64,000 nucleotides of DNA from Norana najaformis (lineage: Eukaryota; Annelida; Clitellata; Crassiclitellata; Hormogastridae), in assembly GCA_964023275.1 (NCBI GenBank), contig OZ029927.1:8410720-8474719 (forward strand). The letters run 5' to 3'. This document shows positions 32,801 to 42,923 of this stretch, piece by piece. The notes below the pieces were generated by a model. That model was not told the origin of the DNA and searched no databases. It saw only the letters and a list, made by a program, of their open reading frames with translations. Made by a program: the position numbers and the translations under genes. The stretch's first letter is position 1. Each line of letters begins with the position of its first letter.

Positions 32801-33204
32801 GATTGGGGTTTTGGCTTTTGGCATCGATTGATGCTTTATGCATTAAGCACCAGCGCCATAGAAGTTACAAATCGCCATAGAAGTTACAAATTACAATTAC
32901 GTGGTTACTCAGTTGCTGAGACCGCGGATGCGCGCATTTGCAAGTATTCTTCGTTTGCGCTGCAGGATCTAATTGGAAACGACATGATGGCGTTAAATTG
33001 CTGAATAATGGAATCGGAGCAACATTTGTTGGTACCGCATTGGATTGTATGATACGATGCCAGGAAATGAGAAACGAATGCTATTCGTTCAACCATTGCC
33101 CGCACGACAGCTCATGTCAAATGAACAGTCATCCGAAAGGAGTCAGCCAATCAGATGTCTCAACCTCTTTCGGTTGCAATTGGTGGCAGCCACAGTATGA
33201 TTAA
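26524..33204 (+). CDS. secreted fucolectin-PAN protein (four exons)
   Basis: Exons 26524-26578, 27020-27286, 32379-32618 and 32966-33204 join to 801 nt (266 residues plus stop). Every junction is phase 1 with GT/AG borders. Residues 1-19 are a signal peptide (AYLVFLTSLG core). Residues about 20-187 form a fucolectin (tachylectin-4/pentraxin-1, F5/8C-like) domain: VNVARGKPTFASS, VDGNYTTEF, NWWSVDL, VVLTNRGD, IVGLTNVTPS, GARTPPGRYLIVQ, LCEIEVWP. Residues about 190-266 are a PAN/apple-like module with six Cys (ALDCMIRCQEMRNECYSF). NRGD and the His in CFHGDD sit where fucose-binding lectins bind sugar. Three NxT sequons fit secretion. Such lectins bind fucosylated surfaces and often serve in innate recognition. 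Intron 2 (5.1 kb) is full of mobile elements. Exon phases and domain continuity make this the best supported host gene. Confidence 0.85.
27020..27286 (+). CDS. lectin exon 2 (N-terminal half of fucolectin domain)
   Basis: Acceptor TTTGAAG|GT, from NFLEVNVARGKPTF to CTRYPSC, donor A|GTAAGT. The frame is also open upstream to an ATG at 26992 (MLFVLWLFEG) and another at 26953, so an unspliced start with its own signal-like peptide is possible. Confidence 0.82.
27960..28907. mobile_element. MITE-like element in lectin intron 2
   Basis: Ends GGGGAGACCGGGTATGGTTG and, in reverse, GGGGAGACCAGGGTTGGTTG form terminal inverted repeats, flanked by TA on both sides (27958-27959 and 28908-28909). The inner sequence repeats TTGAAACAC/TTGTAACAC-like words in both orientations. 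There is no transposase frame. TA flanks suggest a mariner-like or similar superfamily, unassigned. Confidence 0.65.
28911..29836 (+). mobile_element. 5'-truncated CR1/L2-like LINE with (AAT)n tail
   Basis: It begins right at the RT catalytic block (YADDTQLYGVL, in GTACGCTGACGACACTCAG), then VKTLGVILGSNLTFQPQ, RRFQNSLARLVLSAT, HSLPVEFWIRFKL and a shortened C-terminus. It ends in about 58 bp of (AAT)n. Few breaks. It lies directly beside the MITE in intron 2. Confidence 0.78.
29837..30640 (+). mobile_element. LINE C-terminal fragment with HxxC-type end and (AAT)n tail
   Basis: Frames read MRLDEAVRIATGLRLGVKLC, CPDGSHGLSCHLGQG, STKEPAGLVRSDGKRPDDV, then WDATVIDTLAESY and QRLSIAIQRFNAIA-like text, a widespread invertebrate non-LTR C-terminus. 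It ends with GAGGGATCATAAATACCTC and (AAT)n. A related copy was hit by the ISL2EU transposon at 21.7 kb. Confidence 0.7.
30950..31915 (+). mobile_element. L2-like LINE 3' part, (ATTACG)-family
   Basis: Decayed frames read SNNSPVRNLGVLFDRT, HIRDLRRIR-like text, DYAELDYCNLIFLNI and a final HSKLKNPFQET, followed by the conserved 3' segment (GAGCGCATGTGAGTAAGCTG, GGCGCTATGCAAATC). It is related to 5165-5460. Confidence 0.65.
31916..31990 (+). mobile_element. tRNA-like SINE head
   Basis: GTGACCGTGTGGCTAAGGCG (A-box-like) and GGGTTTGAAGCC (B-box-like), about 30 bp apart, without a full cloverleaf. Confidence 0.5.
32000..32378. other. remaining lectin intron 2, nothing recognised
   Basis: Ends in the acceptor TTTTTTATTATAG. 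Confidence 0.5.
32379..32618 (+). CDS. lectin exon 3 (C-terminal half of fucolectin domain)
   Basis: SRLDYFIVGLTNVTPS to LCEIEVWPKRT, with three Cys and two NVT sequons. Acceptor TTATAG|GT and donor A|GTAAGA keep phase 1. Confidence 0.88.
32795..32905 (+). mobile_element. L2-like LINE 3' end in lectin intron 3
   Basis: GGCATCGATTGATGC, CATTAAGCAC and GCGCCATAGAAGTTAC, with the last block duplicated, then AATTACAATTACG. Preceded by GTTCAGTTGGCTTATC near 32640, the usual C-terminal FQLAYP codons. Confidence 0.6.
32966..33204 (+). CDS. lectin exon 4 (PAN/apple-like domain)
   Basis: Acceptor TTTGCGCTGCAG|GA, from SNWKRHDGVKLLNNG to CNWWQPQYD and stop TAA. Six Cys at PAN-like spacing (C-x3-C-x5-C-x5-C-x6-C). 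A possible AATAAA lies 770 bp downstream (33973-33978). Confidence 0.82.
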
Positions 33205-33229
33205 AATGTTTAAAGTTTAGGTCTACATA

Positions 33230-33645
33230 TACGTTTTCACACGGCGGCACTTGAAGACCGGCATTTAGAAGTGGCCGATCTTTAATCATAGGCCCTACAT
33301 CTGTTAAATAATCTTTTCGTCGCTATACTGCTGGGTGTACTCGATAGCTTCGAGTTTGAAATCAACATCCCGTTTATGCTTCTTTTTACCACTAACTCCC
33401 CAGTCAAAACACGACTGTACGTCTTTCTCAGCTTCAGCTGTCAAATCCGTCTGAAACTTTTAGCATACACGCTGGTACCCAGAATCTTCACCAGCACATC
33501 GGCGCGTAAACGAGACCCAGCGTTTATTAGAGACCGGCGTTTAAAGAAGGCCGGCGTTTATTTGCACAAATCGTTTTGCCTCCACCTCTGGCTGTTGCGG
33601 GAAACTGTCGCTTACTTGGGACCCGGCGCTTAAAATAAGTTTTAT
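33230..33645. repeat. GACCGGCGTTTA-type motif repeats
   Basis: At least five variants of (G)ACCGGCGTTTAT occur: 33255, 33512, 33528, 33545 and 33620. Further ones lie near 35585 and 35785. They resemble subterminal repeats of a DNA transposon, but I could not find its ends. Confidence 0.5.
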
Positions 33646-33649
33646 GGTA

Positions 33650-34600
33650 TTGTCTATCTCTGATACAGGAACATGTTTTTGAATTTCGTTTTTAATTAGC
33701 GTAGAACTCTTGCTGAATCGTTTGCACTATTCTTTACAAAATATGATTTAATTCAGTATATAGTTCTGAATATCACTCAGTGTATATGCAATGAGATGAA
33801 ACTGAAAGCCAGTTACTTCGTTTTCCAAGCTTCAACTTCAGGTATAGAAAATTTTCATAAATTGACTTCAGCAACTATCCATTCCACTTGTAGGCCTATA
33901 GGTAAAAGAAAAGAATCGCATAAGTGGGTTAAACAGCTGCCTCATTATGTTGACATATATGTATAATTAATTAATAAATTTAGAGCGCTTTTGAGAGGTT
34001 GTGCGAGATGCTGTAATATGATTTTATTTTAATTTACACAATCTGCATTTGAGGCAAGTGGCTGAACCGCCTGTTCTGGCACTAGATTGATAAAAACTGA
34101 AGTAGATAACGGTAACCAGAAGCCTACACTAGTGGCTAAGTTTTGCTAGAAGAAGCACAGTCAGGGAGAAAATTTTCGGTAAGTTCAATGTTCAGGGAGA
34201 AAATTTTCGGCAAGTTCAGTGTTGAATAAATAATTGTGTGCTCATATTGTCCTGCTTTAAGCCTACTGCGATACTATTCATAACTGCTGTGTATACCTAA
34301 GTTGACATTCCACTGTAAATAATATTAGCGACATTTCTCATTGTTTGTCTATTGAGCTGTTGGGCTTTATGTCTGCCTGCATTAGACCTACTTCCTGACC
34401 CCATACCAGAGGCTTTGCTCCTGGAACCAAATAGGAGCTTCGCATGTAGACCCCCATTGTAGGCCCCCCAATGTCAAAGTTCACTTGACTTCACTTGACG
34501 TTTATTATTTAAGGGAAAAGAGAGTGTAAACGTAATTTTTTACTGTTGAGTAAGAACCAGTTTGTATTGAAAATTTTTATTGCATCACATCGATAAGTCA
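33650..34600. other. no gene; 30-bp tandem duplication at 34160-34219
   Basis: CAGGGAGAAAATTTTCGG with AAGTTCA occurs twice head to tail. The rest is AT-rich and unremarkable. Confidence 0.55.
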
Positions 34601-34619
34601 ACTGGACGTTGGCTTGTTC

Positions 34620-34900
34620 GTCTGGCTGGTAGGTGTTCCGCCCTTCAGGCGCAAAATTTCTGTGAAGTTACGTCGATGTGTTATCTGGCTGCTTACTTGT
34701 TTGCGATTGGTCAGCGTTTTTGCGCATCTAAAAATGCTCTTTCTATTGGTCGGCGTTCGCGCGCAAGAGTTTCGTCTGCAGTAACCGTAGACTTGGCGGG
34801 AAAAAGCCTATGAAAAGCGGACGCGAATATATTGAAGACATGGCGAAAATATTTTGTGACAGCAGTCTGTCATGTGCTGTGTCGGTAATGTTCAGTTACA
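34620..34900 (+). promoter_or_regulatory. promoter-like segment: inverted CCAAT boxes and E2F site
   Basis: CpG-richer than its surroundings, with GCGATTGGTCAGCG and CTATTGGTCGGCG (inverted CCAAT boxes about 40 bp apart), then CTTGGCGGGAAAAAG (E2F/DP consensus). An ATG 10 bp later opens MKSGREYIEDMAKIFCDSS with a possible donor (TCG|GTAATG) near 34887. NF-Y plus E2F pairs mark cell-cycle promoters. The gene it would serve is not recognised. Confidence 0.4.
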
Positions 34901-35900
34901 AATGTCGTTGAAAGATACCTGCGTTAGGACCCTGTATATTGACGTTTCGAATACTGTATCTAAGGCTACTGCAGCACTGTTATTTAACCCTTAGCACTTG
35001 CACAGAAAATTGACATTGCAATACACCCTAGACGTAGCTTGTTAGTTGCTATGCACTAGAAATTTTCAGTATTAGATTAGATTACATTACAGATTCTCGA
35101 CATTTTAGGTTGATTCAGAAAGGGATGCAAAGTAGTGCAAGAAGGAATCGAAAGATATGGAGAATTGGCCACACTAGAAGAGAGGAATTTAGATCCGAGG
35201 TGTTGTAGGGGAATCGGCCAAGATTATTGCTAAGAAATATAAATTATATTTCTTTGTGGGAAACGGTAGCCGCTTGATCTGGGGCCATGGTGCCGAGGTC
35301 CGTGGGGCATGGTAGCCGATTGGTTAGAACGCTCGACTAGTAATGCAGATTGTGACGATATACACGTAGTTGCACAAATTAATTTAATTTAAAATGTGTT
35401 TGTATAATGGATATGCACGGTGTTCCCAACTGCATAATAATGTGTGAATTATAATTCATATATTTTTTCACTATTATAGATAATTTACTCTGAACTTTGA
35501 CATCTCAGGTTAGCGTCCCCTATGCTATTTAAAAATTTTATATTTTCTGATACGCATGATTTGTTGTAACTGGGCGTCCGTTTTTGACCGGCGCCAAGCA
35601 GCTCAATAAACTTATTTCAAATTTAGACTCAATTAAAAATATAATATTTATAATATGAATCCCTCGCTTTTGAAGTGATCTCAAAGATTCTGTCTATATT
35701 TTGCGATGCTAACTTAGATCTACAAGCAAGAGTTATATTGTCCTTTCGCAGGTTTCATTTGGATGTTTAAGTGATTCGTTAGAGGCTGGCGTTTATTAAT
35801 GAAAACGATGTTTGCTTTGAAGAAAATTCTTCGGACATGTGTGCCAGTGGCATCATAATTCCATTATTATCTTTCTCCAAAACAGATTCGCTCTTATTGA
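34900..35900. other. no gene; SINE head fragment at 35305-35350
   Basis: GGTAGCCGATTGGTTAGAACG resembles the A-box region of the SINEs at 45.0 and 51.7 kb, with no B box after it. The rest is AT-rich. Confidence 0.45.
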
Positions 35901-36404
35901 AAATGTTTACTTTACATTCGCTAGAGGGCAGCACGGTTTAAAAAGCCCATTCCATTAAATTCTGGCATTCGTCTCGCGCCTATAAGCGCACATGTGTTGA
36001 CCACTGCTTTAGATTCTTTCTGCCTGTATGTCTGGCTGTCTTCCGTGCGTGTCCGTGTTTATAGCTGATTATACAGCTGGAATGTATGCTGTATGCAGGT
36101 GCAAAAGGCTGATGGCGGTATTTCTAAATTTAGTACGCTAGAATAATTTCTCTGTTTGCATATAATTAAGTGATGTATGTTATTTTCTGCCCATATCACA
36201 GTGTATGTGTTAAGATTTCGATATGAGTGTCGTGCTGTGCCAGGTATTTAATGCACCTGCCCACTAGCAATAATTTTGTCGTCCGTTTTCTGGTCGCCTG
36301 GCTGCCAATCCCTTACTAAATGAGGGAAAGTCTGAACCAATAAGGGAGACCCAAAGGCCTGAGCGAAATGAATTGCGTAAGTGTCGTCAATGGGACATAG
36401 TCTG

Positions 36405-36560
36405 TAGAGTCAGTGTCGGCTCCAGGATTGCTTGCGTGTGGGGGAAAGCATTTTCAGAGGGGCATCATATCATGGCAGTCTACCATGTCCGGTTCTGGTC
36501 TGAGGGGCCCCGGCATATAACCAAAGTGGCCCACCGCCATCCCCACGCCTATGGCTAAAT
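36405..36560 (+). mobile_element. hAT-like MITE copy in the array
   Basis: GTCGGCTCCAGGATTG ... GTGGCCCACCGCC...TATGGCTAAATCC. Same family as 41936-42074, with ends partly lost. Confidence 0.6.
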
Positions 36561-36739
36561 CCACAACTGTGAGACAGTGCAAGCACACGCATGGGCAGGA
36601 ACGAAATGTTTGGAAATGACCCCTCTATTTTATAGTGATCTAGCTGGCTTCCTTCAATAGTAAAGTCCGGGCACGGGGACCTGAATTGGCGTGGCGCCCA
36701 TTCAGCGGTGGTGAAGGATATCAATCAATCAATTCAATC

Positions 36740-37118
36740 TCAATCAACCGATCAATTCATTGAAATGAATGAACAGGATCGAGGCCATACGGTCGCTATG
36801 TAAAACCATGTACATTTGCATCGACATTTAGGTGTCATTTTGTATCCGACATTGAAATGAATCGTATTCGTACACCACGGGATTTCGCCCAACGAAGGCT
36901 AAATGGCGGGAACCAACTAATTCACAGGCGCCCGGGCAAGAACAAAATACGATAGGGAGGAAGGGTTCGATTCCAGATGAAGATCCAATGGTCGCACAGG
37001 CAGACAGTCAGACGGCTGTGACGGAGGGTGTTTGGAATTGAACCGGAAAGTGAGATAAGGGGACGGATTGGCGCTTTAGAAATTTCGAGTTTACGATTAC
37101 AATTACGATTAGATACCT
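36740..37118 (-). mobile_element. two retroposon ends inserted in the array
   Basis: 36740-36860 is a reversed copy of the GACCGTATGG / GTAAAT family (GAGGCCATACGGTCGC). 36885-37118 is a reversed (ATTACG)-tailed LINE 3' end (CGGGAACCAACTAATTCAC, then TTTACGATTACAATTACG). A 42-bp stretch of satellite (ATTCGCTAGAGGGCAGCACG...) occurs on both sides, at 35919 and 37122. Confidence 0.65.
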
Positions 37119-37601
37119 TACATTCGCTAGAGGGCAGCACGGTTTAAAAAGCCCATTCCATTCTGTTGAAAATGTTTCTTTCGCATTCGCTAGGTGGCAG
37201 CACAGTCTGAAAGCATCCCATTAGGTTAATTCCGTCAACCTTTACACGAATCCTGTGAATGTACTGACCATTCCTTTACATTGTTTCTCTGTATGAATAG
37301 CTTCGTGTATCTGTGCGTGTCTATTTGCCTGTGTTTATGGTGCATTAGGCAGCGGGAACATATGCTGGGTACAGGTGCAAAGGCTTTGTTTTCTGTGTTT
37401 CTATATTTAATAAATTTTCCCTTTGCATGTAGGCTACGTAATCTACTTCACTGACCGCCCATCCCACATCGCCTATGCTTCAAGATTTTGGTACGCATCT
37501 GGCGATAACAACTGACTAATGCACCGGCCTATTTCTGTCATGCCAATGAATAATCAATGATGTCCTCGTTCATAACTTGAATTCTGTACAGAGACTTAGA
37601 C

Positions 37602-37700
37602 ATGCATACATATATGTATTTATGTGTGTATGTGTGTATGTGTGTATGTATGTATGTGTGTATGTATGTATGTATGTATGTATGTACGTATGTATACCTT
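37602..37700. repeat. ATGT microsatellite
   Basis: Near-perfect TGTATG repeats. They belong to a higher-order block repeated at 39355-39510. Confidence 0.9.
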
Positions 37701-37977
37701 TTCCCGTGGCCTAGTTATGGTTGCATGCTATTGTTGCATTTGCGTCACATTTCTCAAAGCCAGTGGATAGTGTCATGCAATGAAGTGTAAATCGGTGAGA
37801 TACGCTGCAAGGAATCTGTGAGTCAGAGCAGCCGATTAACTTTCAAAGCAGAGATGTCGATCTATAGCCCATATTCAGTGAACACATTTTCCCTTTTCAC
37901 TTTCTCCTCTTTTAAAATTACTTTAGCTAAAATTATGCCACAATTTTATTTTTTTACGATCGCTATCGTAATCTTGA

Positions 37978-38215
37978 TACGCGGTGGTGTTGTGGTATGG
38001 CCTATGCCTCAACTGCAGGGTCGCAGGTTCGAATCAGCCTCAAGCCACTGCGTAGCGACCTTGGACAAGTTGCTCACCCACAGTTGTCTGTGAGGAAGGC
38101 AACGAAAAACCACCTCACTCATCTCATCCCGGGGGCCATAAAGCCAATGGACCTGCTTTCAGGCATAGAACTCATCATCATCATGATCATCTTCATCATC
38201 ATCATCATCATCGTC
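37978..38215 (+). mobile_element. tRNA-derived SINE with (ATC)n tail
   Basis: GGTGTTGTGGTATGGCCTATG with the B box GGTTCGAATC (38026-38035), then a body with CCTTGGACAAGTTGCTC, AACGAAAAACCACCTC and CAATGGACCTGC, and (ATC)n. A sister copy sits at 39850-40070. Confidence 0.82.
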
Positions 38216-39354
38216 GTCGTCATCATGAATACCGTAAATATACGCGTGCGCTATTGGAAATGTTCATTTGCATTCGCCAGGTGGCAGAACAGTTTTGAAA
38301 TAGACCGTTATATCGAATCGCGCACTTTTTACACGAATCCCATGCACGTATTGACCACTCCTTTGCATTCTGTATGCCTTTATGTCTTTTTGTCTCTGTG
38401 TTTGTTCGTCTGTCTGCCTGTCTGCAATTGGGTCGGATTAGGCAGCTGGCATGCAGGTGCGAATAGACTTGTTGACACCTTTTTAAAGTCTCTGCATAAA
38501 TTACAGGTCATTTCTTGCCCATCCTACAGCGCACCTGCTCTCAGATTTCGGCGCGAGTCCAACAAAGCCAGCTGCGTTATGCATATCCCTACATACACTA
38601 GTTTTGCCACCCTGTCTCTTTGGATGACCGCCGATCCGTTTTTAATTGAAGGGGGGCTGAAGCAGTGGGATATATGTAAATGTAACCTCCGAAATTTCTC
38701 AGCGCCACACAAAAGCCTCGCCAGTGAAGACTAACTTCTACATGACCCGTTGGGAGAAGCGAAATGTATGAGGAAGATGTGTATTTTATGGGGATAGTCT
38801 CAACACTAAAGTACAGTTTCCCATATTCCATAAGTGAGACGTAGGGGAGGTGCTCATTTCCTTTTCTTCGGGAAATTGAGCCGACAATGGACGAATCCCA
38901 AAGTTCTAGACACGGGGCCAGTGAATCGCAGGAATTGCCATTTATTTTCCAGCTAGGTGGCAGCACAGTTTTGAAACAGACCATTAGATCAAATTGCGCC
39001 CTCTTTCACGAATTCCATACACGTGTTGACCACTCCTTTACATTCTGTTTGTCTGTGTGTATCTGTTTGTCTGTGATTGTTCACCTGCCTGGGGTTGGGT
39101 CGGATAAGGCAGGAGCTCTGCATACAGGTGCGAATAGACACTTGTTGGCGCCATTTACAATTTAGTAGGGAAAGTTCTCTGCACATAATTATCTGTCATT
39201 TGCTGTCCATCCTACATCGCGTATGTTTCAAGGTTTGGTAAGCATCTGGCGGTGATAACTGACTAATGCACCGGCCTATTTCTGTTCTGCCAATGAATTA
39301 ATTATCAATGATGCCCTCGCTCTAAATAATTCTATAAAGGAGAGATTTAGACAT

Positions 39355-39515
39355 GCATGCATCCATACATATATATGCATACATATATGTACGCATGAAT
39401 GTATACATGTATGCATGCATGTATGTTATGTATGTATGCATGTATGCATGTATGTATGTATGTTGAATGCAAACATGCATGTAAATATGTATGTATTTAT
39501 ATGTATGTATGCCTT
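39355..39515. repeat. ATGT/ATGC microsatellite
   Basis: Second copy of the block at 37602, with more ATGC variants. Confidence 0.88.
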
Positions 39516-39849
39516 TTCCTGAGACCTAGTTATGGCTGCACACTATTGATGAATTTGCATCACATTTCTCAAAACCAGTGGATTGTGTCATGCAATGAAG
39601 TGTAAATCTGTGAGGTGGCGCTGTACGGATTCTGTGAGTCAGGCCATCCAATTAACTTTCTAAATAGAGATGGCGATTCATAGCCCACAATCAATGAACA
39701 CACTTTCTCTTCTCACTTTCTCTTCTTTTAAAATTACTTAGCTAATTTTATGCCCTAATTCTTATTTTTTTAAAATATGTTTGTTTGACTCGAAGAGTGA
39801 CTTGTGCAACAATGAAACCATAGTTGTTTTACTATCGGTATCGTAATCG

Positions 39850-40070
39850 TGAGACTTGGTTTATGTAGTGGTATAGTCGGTGCCTCGTAATCGGAGGGTC
39901 GCGGGTTGAAATCTGCCTTAAGCCCCTGCGTATCGACCTTGGACAAGTTGCTTATCCACAATTGTCTGCGAGGAAGGCAACGGGAAAACCACCTAACTCA
40001 TCTCATCCTCGGGTGGCATAAACCCAATGGACCTGCCTTAGGTCAGAAACTCATGATCATCATCTAATTA
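39850..40070 (+). mobile_element. tRNA-derived SINE with (ATC)n tail, second copy
   Basis: TAGTGGTATAGTCGGTGCC and a worn B box (GCGGGTTGAAATC), then the same CCTTGGACAAGTTGCTT body and tail. Its position in the satellite equals that of the 37978 copy, so the two arose by block duplication rather than two insertions. Confidence 0.8.
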
Positions 40071-41935
40071 TGAGTGTGCTATTGAAAATGATTCATATAT
40101 ATTCGCTAGATGGCAGCACAGTTTTGCAACAGACCATTAGATCAAATCGCGCGCTTTTTACACGAATCCCAAATACGTGCTGACCTCTCCTTTAGAATCT
40201 GTATGTCCGTGTGTCTGCTTGTCTCTGTGTTTGTTCGTCTGTCTGTCTTTCTGGATTTGGGTCGGATTAGGTAGCTGGCATGCAGATGCGAATAGACTTG
40301 TTGACACTATTTCTAAATTTAGTGCTCTTAAGTCTGTGTTTGCAAATAATTGTCTGTCATTTCCTGCCCATCTTGCGGCGCCCCTGCACTTTGATTTCGG
40401 CTCGAGTCCACGAAAGCCAGCTGCGTTATGCTCCCGCCTACACACACTAGTTTTGCCACTCTGTCTCAGTTGGATGACCGCCGATCCGTTTTTAATTGAG
40501 GGGGTAGTCTTAAAGCAGTAGGAGATATGTAAATGTAAATGTAAACCTGCGAATTATCTCAACGCCACACAAAAGCCTCGTTAGAGAGACCAACTTCTAC
40601 AGTGGCGCTATAAGACCCATTGGGGAAAGCGAAAAGTATGAGGAATAAGAAACAAGGAATAAGAAATGAGTGCTTTTATGGAGAAGTCTCAGCATAGTTT
40701 CCAATATCCCATAAAGTGAAGCATGGGGAGGCGCTCATTTCCTTTTGTTCAGGAAACTGAGCCGACAGTGGACGAATCCCAATGTCCTGGACACGGGACC
40801 AGTGCATCGCGGGACTTGCCATTTACTTTCCAGCTAGGTGGCAGCACAGTTTTGAAAAGGCCATTAGATCAAATCGCGCGCTTTTTACACGAATCCCAAA
40901 CACGTGTTGACCACTCCTTTACAAACTGTATGTTTGTGTATCTGTTTGTCGCTGTGCATGTTCGTCTGTCTGGCGTTGGGTCGGATTATGCAGGTGTGCT
41001 GCATCCAGGTGCGAATAGAGTTGTTGGCGCCATTTACAAATTTAGTAGCTTATGCTCTCCGCATGTAATTTGTTGTCCATCCTAGCGCACCTGTTTTCAG
41101 ATTTAGGTGCGAGTCCGCCAATGCCTGCTGCGTTAAGGATCATCCTACATACTATAGTTTTGCCGCCCTGTTTCAGTAGGATGACCGCCGACCCCTTTTT
41201 AATTAAGGGGGTAGTCTAAAGCAGTGGGAGATATGTAAATGTAAACCTCCGAAATTTCTCACCGCATCACAAAAGCCGTGTAAGGGAGACCAATTCATAT
41301 AATGGCGCTGAAAGTCCCAGTGGGAGAAGCGAAGTGTATGATGAATGATATGTAGTTTATGGGGATAGTCTCCGCAATAAAGTTTCCCACATTGTGGGAT
41401 ATGGGAAACTTTACAGGCGCTCATTTCCTTTTATTTAAGTCCTGGAGTCGAAAAAGGACGAATCCCAAGGTCCTGGACACGGGGCCAGTGCATCACAGGA
41501 CTTGCCATTTACTTTCCAGCTAGGTGGCAGCACAGTTTTGAAAAAGACCATTAGATCATACCGCGCGCTTGTAACATGAATCTCATACACGTGTTGACCA
41601 CTCCTTTACAATCTGCATATCTGCATATTTGTTTGTCTGTGTTTATGCGTTTGTCTGTCTGTCTGCTTATCTGTCTGTCTGTCTGTTGGGTCGGATTAAA
41701 GCGATTGGTAAGAACGCTTTGTGGAGGTGTGATTAGACTTCTTTGCGCTATTTTTAAATTGAGTAGCTTAGGTTCTCTGCATATTGTCATTTGCTGCCCA
41801 TCCTACAGAGCACCTGTTTTCAGAATTCGGTTGCGTTAAGCACCTATTAACTTGAAATAATTTTATCGCCCTGTCTCAGATCTAGATGAGCGCCAATCCC
41901 TTGTTAATGGGATATAGCCTGAACAAGAGGGATCT

Positions 41936-42074
41936 GTCAGTGGCGGCTTCAGGAGTGTTTACGTGGGAGGCAAGAGCATTTCCAGTGGGGCGCCACAGTC
42001 CACCATGTACGGGCCTGGTCTGATGGGCGCTGATATATAACCAGGAGGGGCGTCTCTAGCTAAATCCGCCACTG
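41936..42074 (+). mobile_element. hAT-like MITE with terminal repeats and 8-bp duplication
   Basis: CAGTGGCGGCTTCAGG ... AGCTAAATCCGCCACTG; the outer nine bases are inverted repeats. It is flanked by GGATCTGT on the left and GGATATAT on the right. MITE-free units show the empty site GGGAGATATGTAAATG. Confidence 0.78.
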
Positions 42075-42739
42075 GGATATATGTAAGCGAAAATGTAAAT
42101 CTCCGAAATATCTCAGCGCCACACAAAAGCCGTATGTGTAAGGGAGACCAACTTACATAATGGCGCTAAAAGTCCCATGCGGAGAATCAGAATGTATGAG
42201 GAATATGTGTATTTTATGGGACAGTCTCAGCAGTAATGCAGTTTCCCATATCACACAAGTAAGAAGTAGGGGAAGCGCTCAATCGTTTCTTTAGCCCCTT
42301 GAGGTGACAATTTCCTGGACACGGGGCCAATGCATCGCCATTTACTTTCCAGCTAGGTGGCAGCACAGTTTCGAAAAAGACCATTAGATCAAATCGCGCG
42401 CTGGTAACACGACTTCCACACACCTGTTGACCACACCATTATATTTTGTATGTCTGTGTGTCTGTCTGTCTGGGGTTGTTTCGGATTATATAGGTGGCAG
42501 GTGTTTTCCATGCAGATGTGAATAGTCTTATCGGCCCTATTTCTAAATTTAGTGCAATACATTTAGTACTGTTTGCATATAATTATATCTGCCATTTGCT
42601 GTCGATCCTACAGCGGAGCTGCTCTCAGATTTCGGTTGCGTTATGCATCTGCTAACTCAAAATAGTTTTGTCGCCCTCTCTCAGAGGTGGATGCCCGCCG
42701 ATTCCTCGCTAATGGGAAGGAAGTAGCCTAAAAACAAGA

Positions 42740-42870
42740 GGGATATATCAGTGGCGGCTCCAGTGTTGTTTGCGTGGGGGAAGAGCAATTCCAAGGGGCT
42801 CCACAATCTGGAATTGGGTCTGGTCTGTGGGGCATATATGCATACACATACATACATACATACATACTCA
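42740..42870 (+). mobile_element. hAT-like MITE, left part, joined to ATAC microsatellite
   Basis: GGATATAT then CAGTGGCGGCTCCAG; the right end is replaced by GGGGCATATATGCATAC and (ATAC)n. The identical junction recurs inverted at 61335-61440. Confidence 0.72.
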
Positions 42871-42923
42871 AAAGGCGATATATTAAATGTTTAGAAAACT
42901 AACTAACACGATGAGCTTCCCAG
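42866..42923. repeat. left junction of the long inverted duplication
   Basis: ACTCAAAAGGCGATATATT ... ACGATGAGCTTCCCAG is about 93% identical to the reverse complement of 60942-60999. It is not itself part of the satellite unit. Confidence 0.82.
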
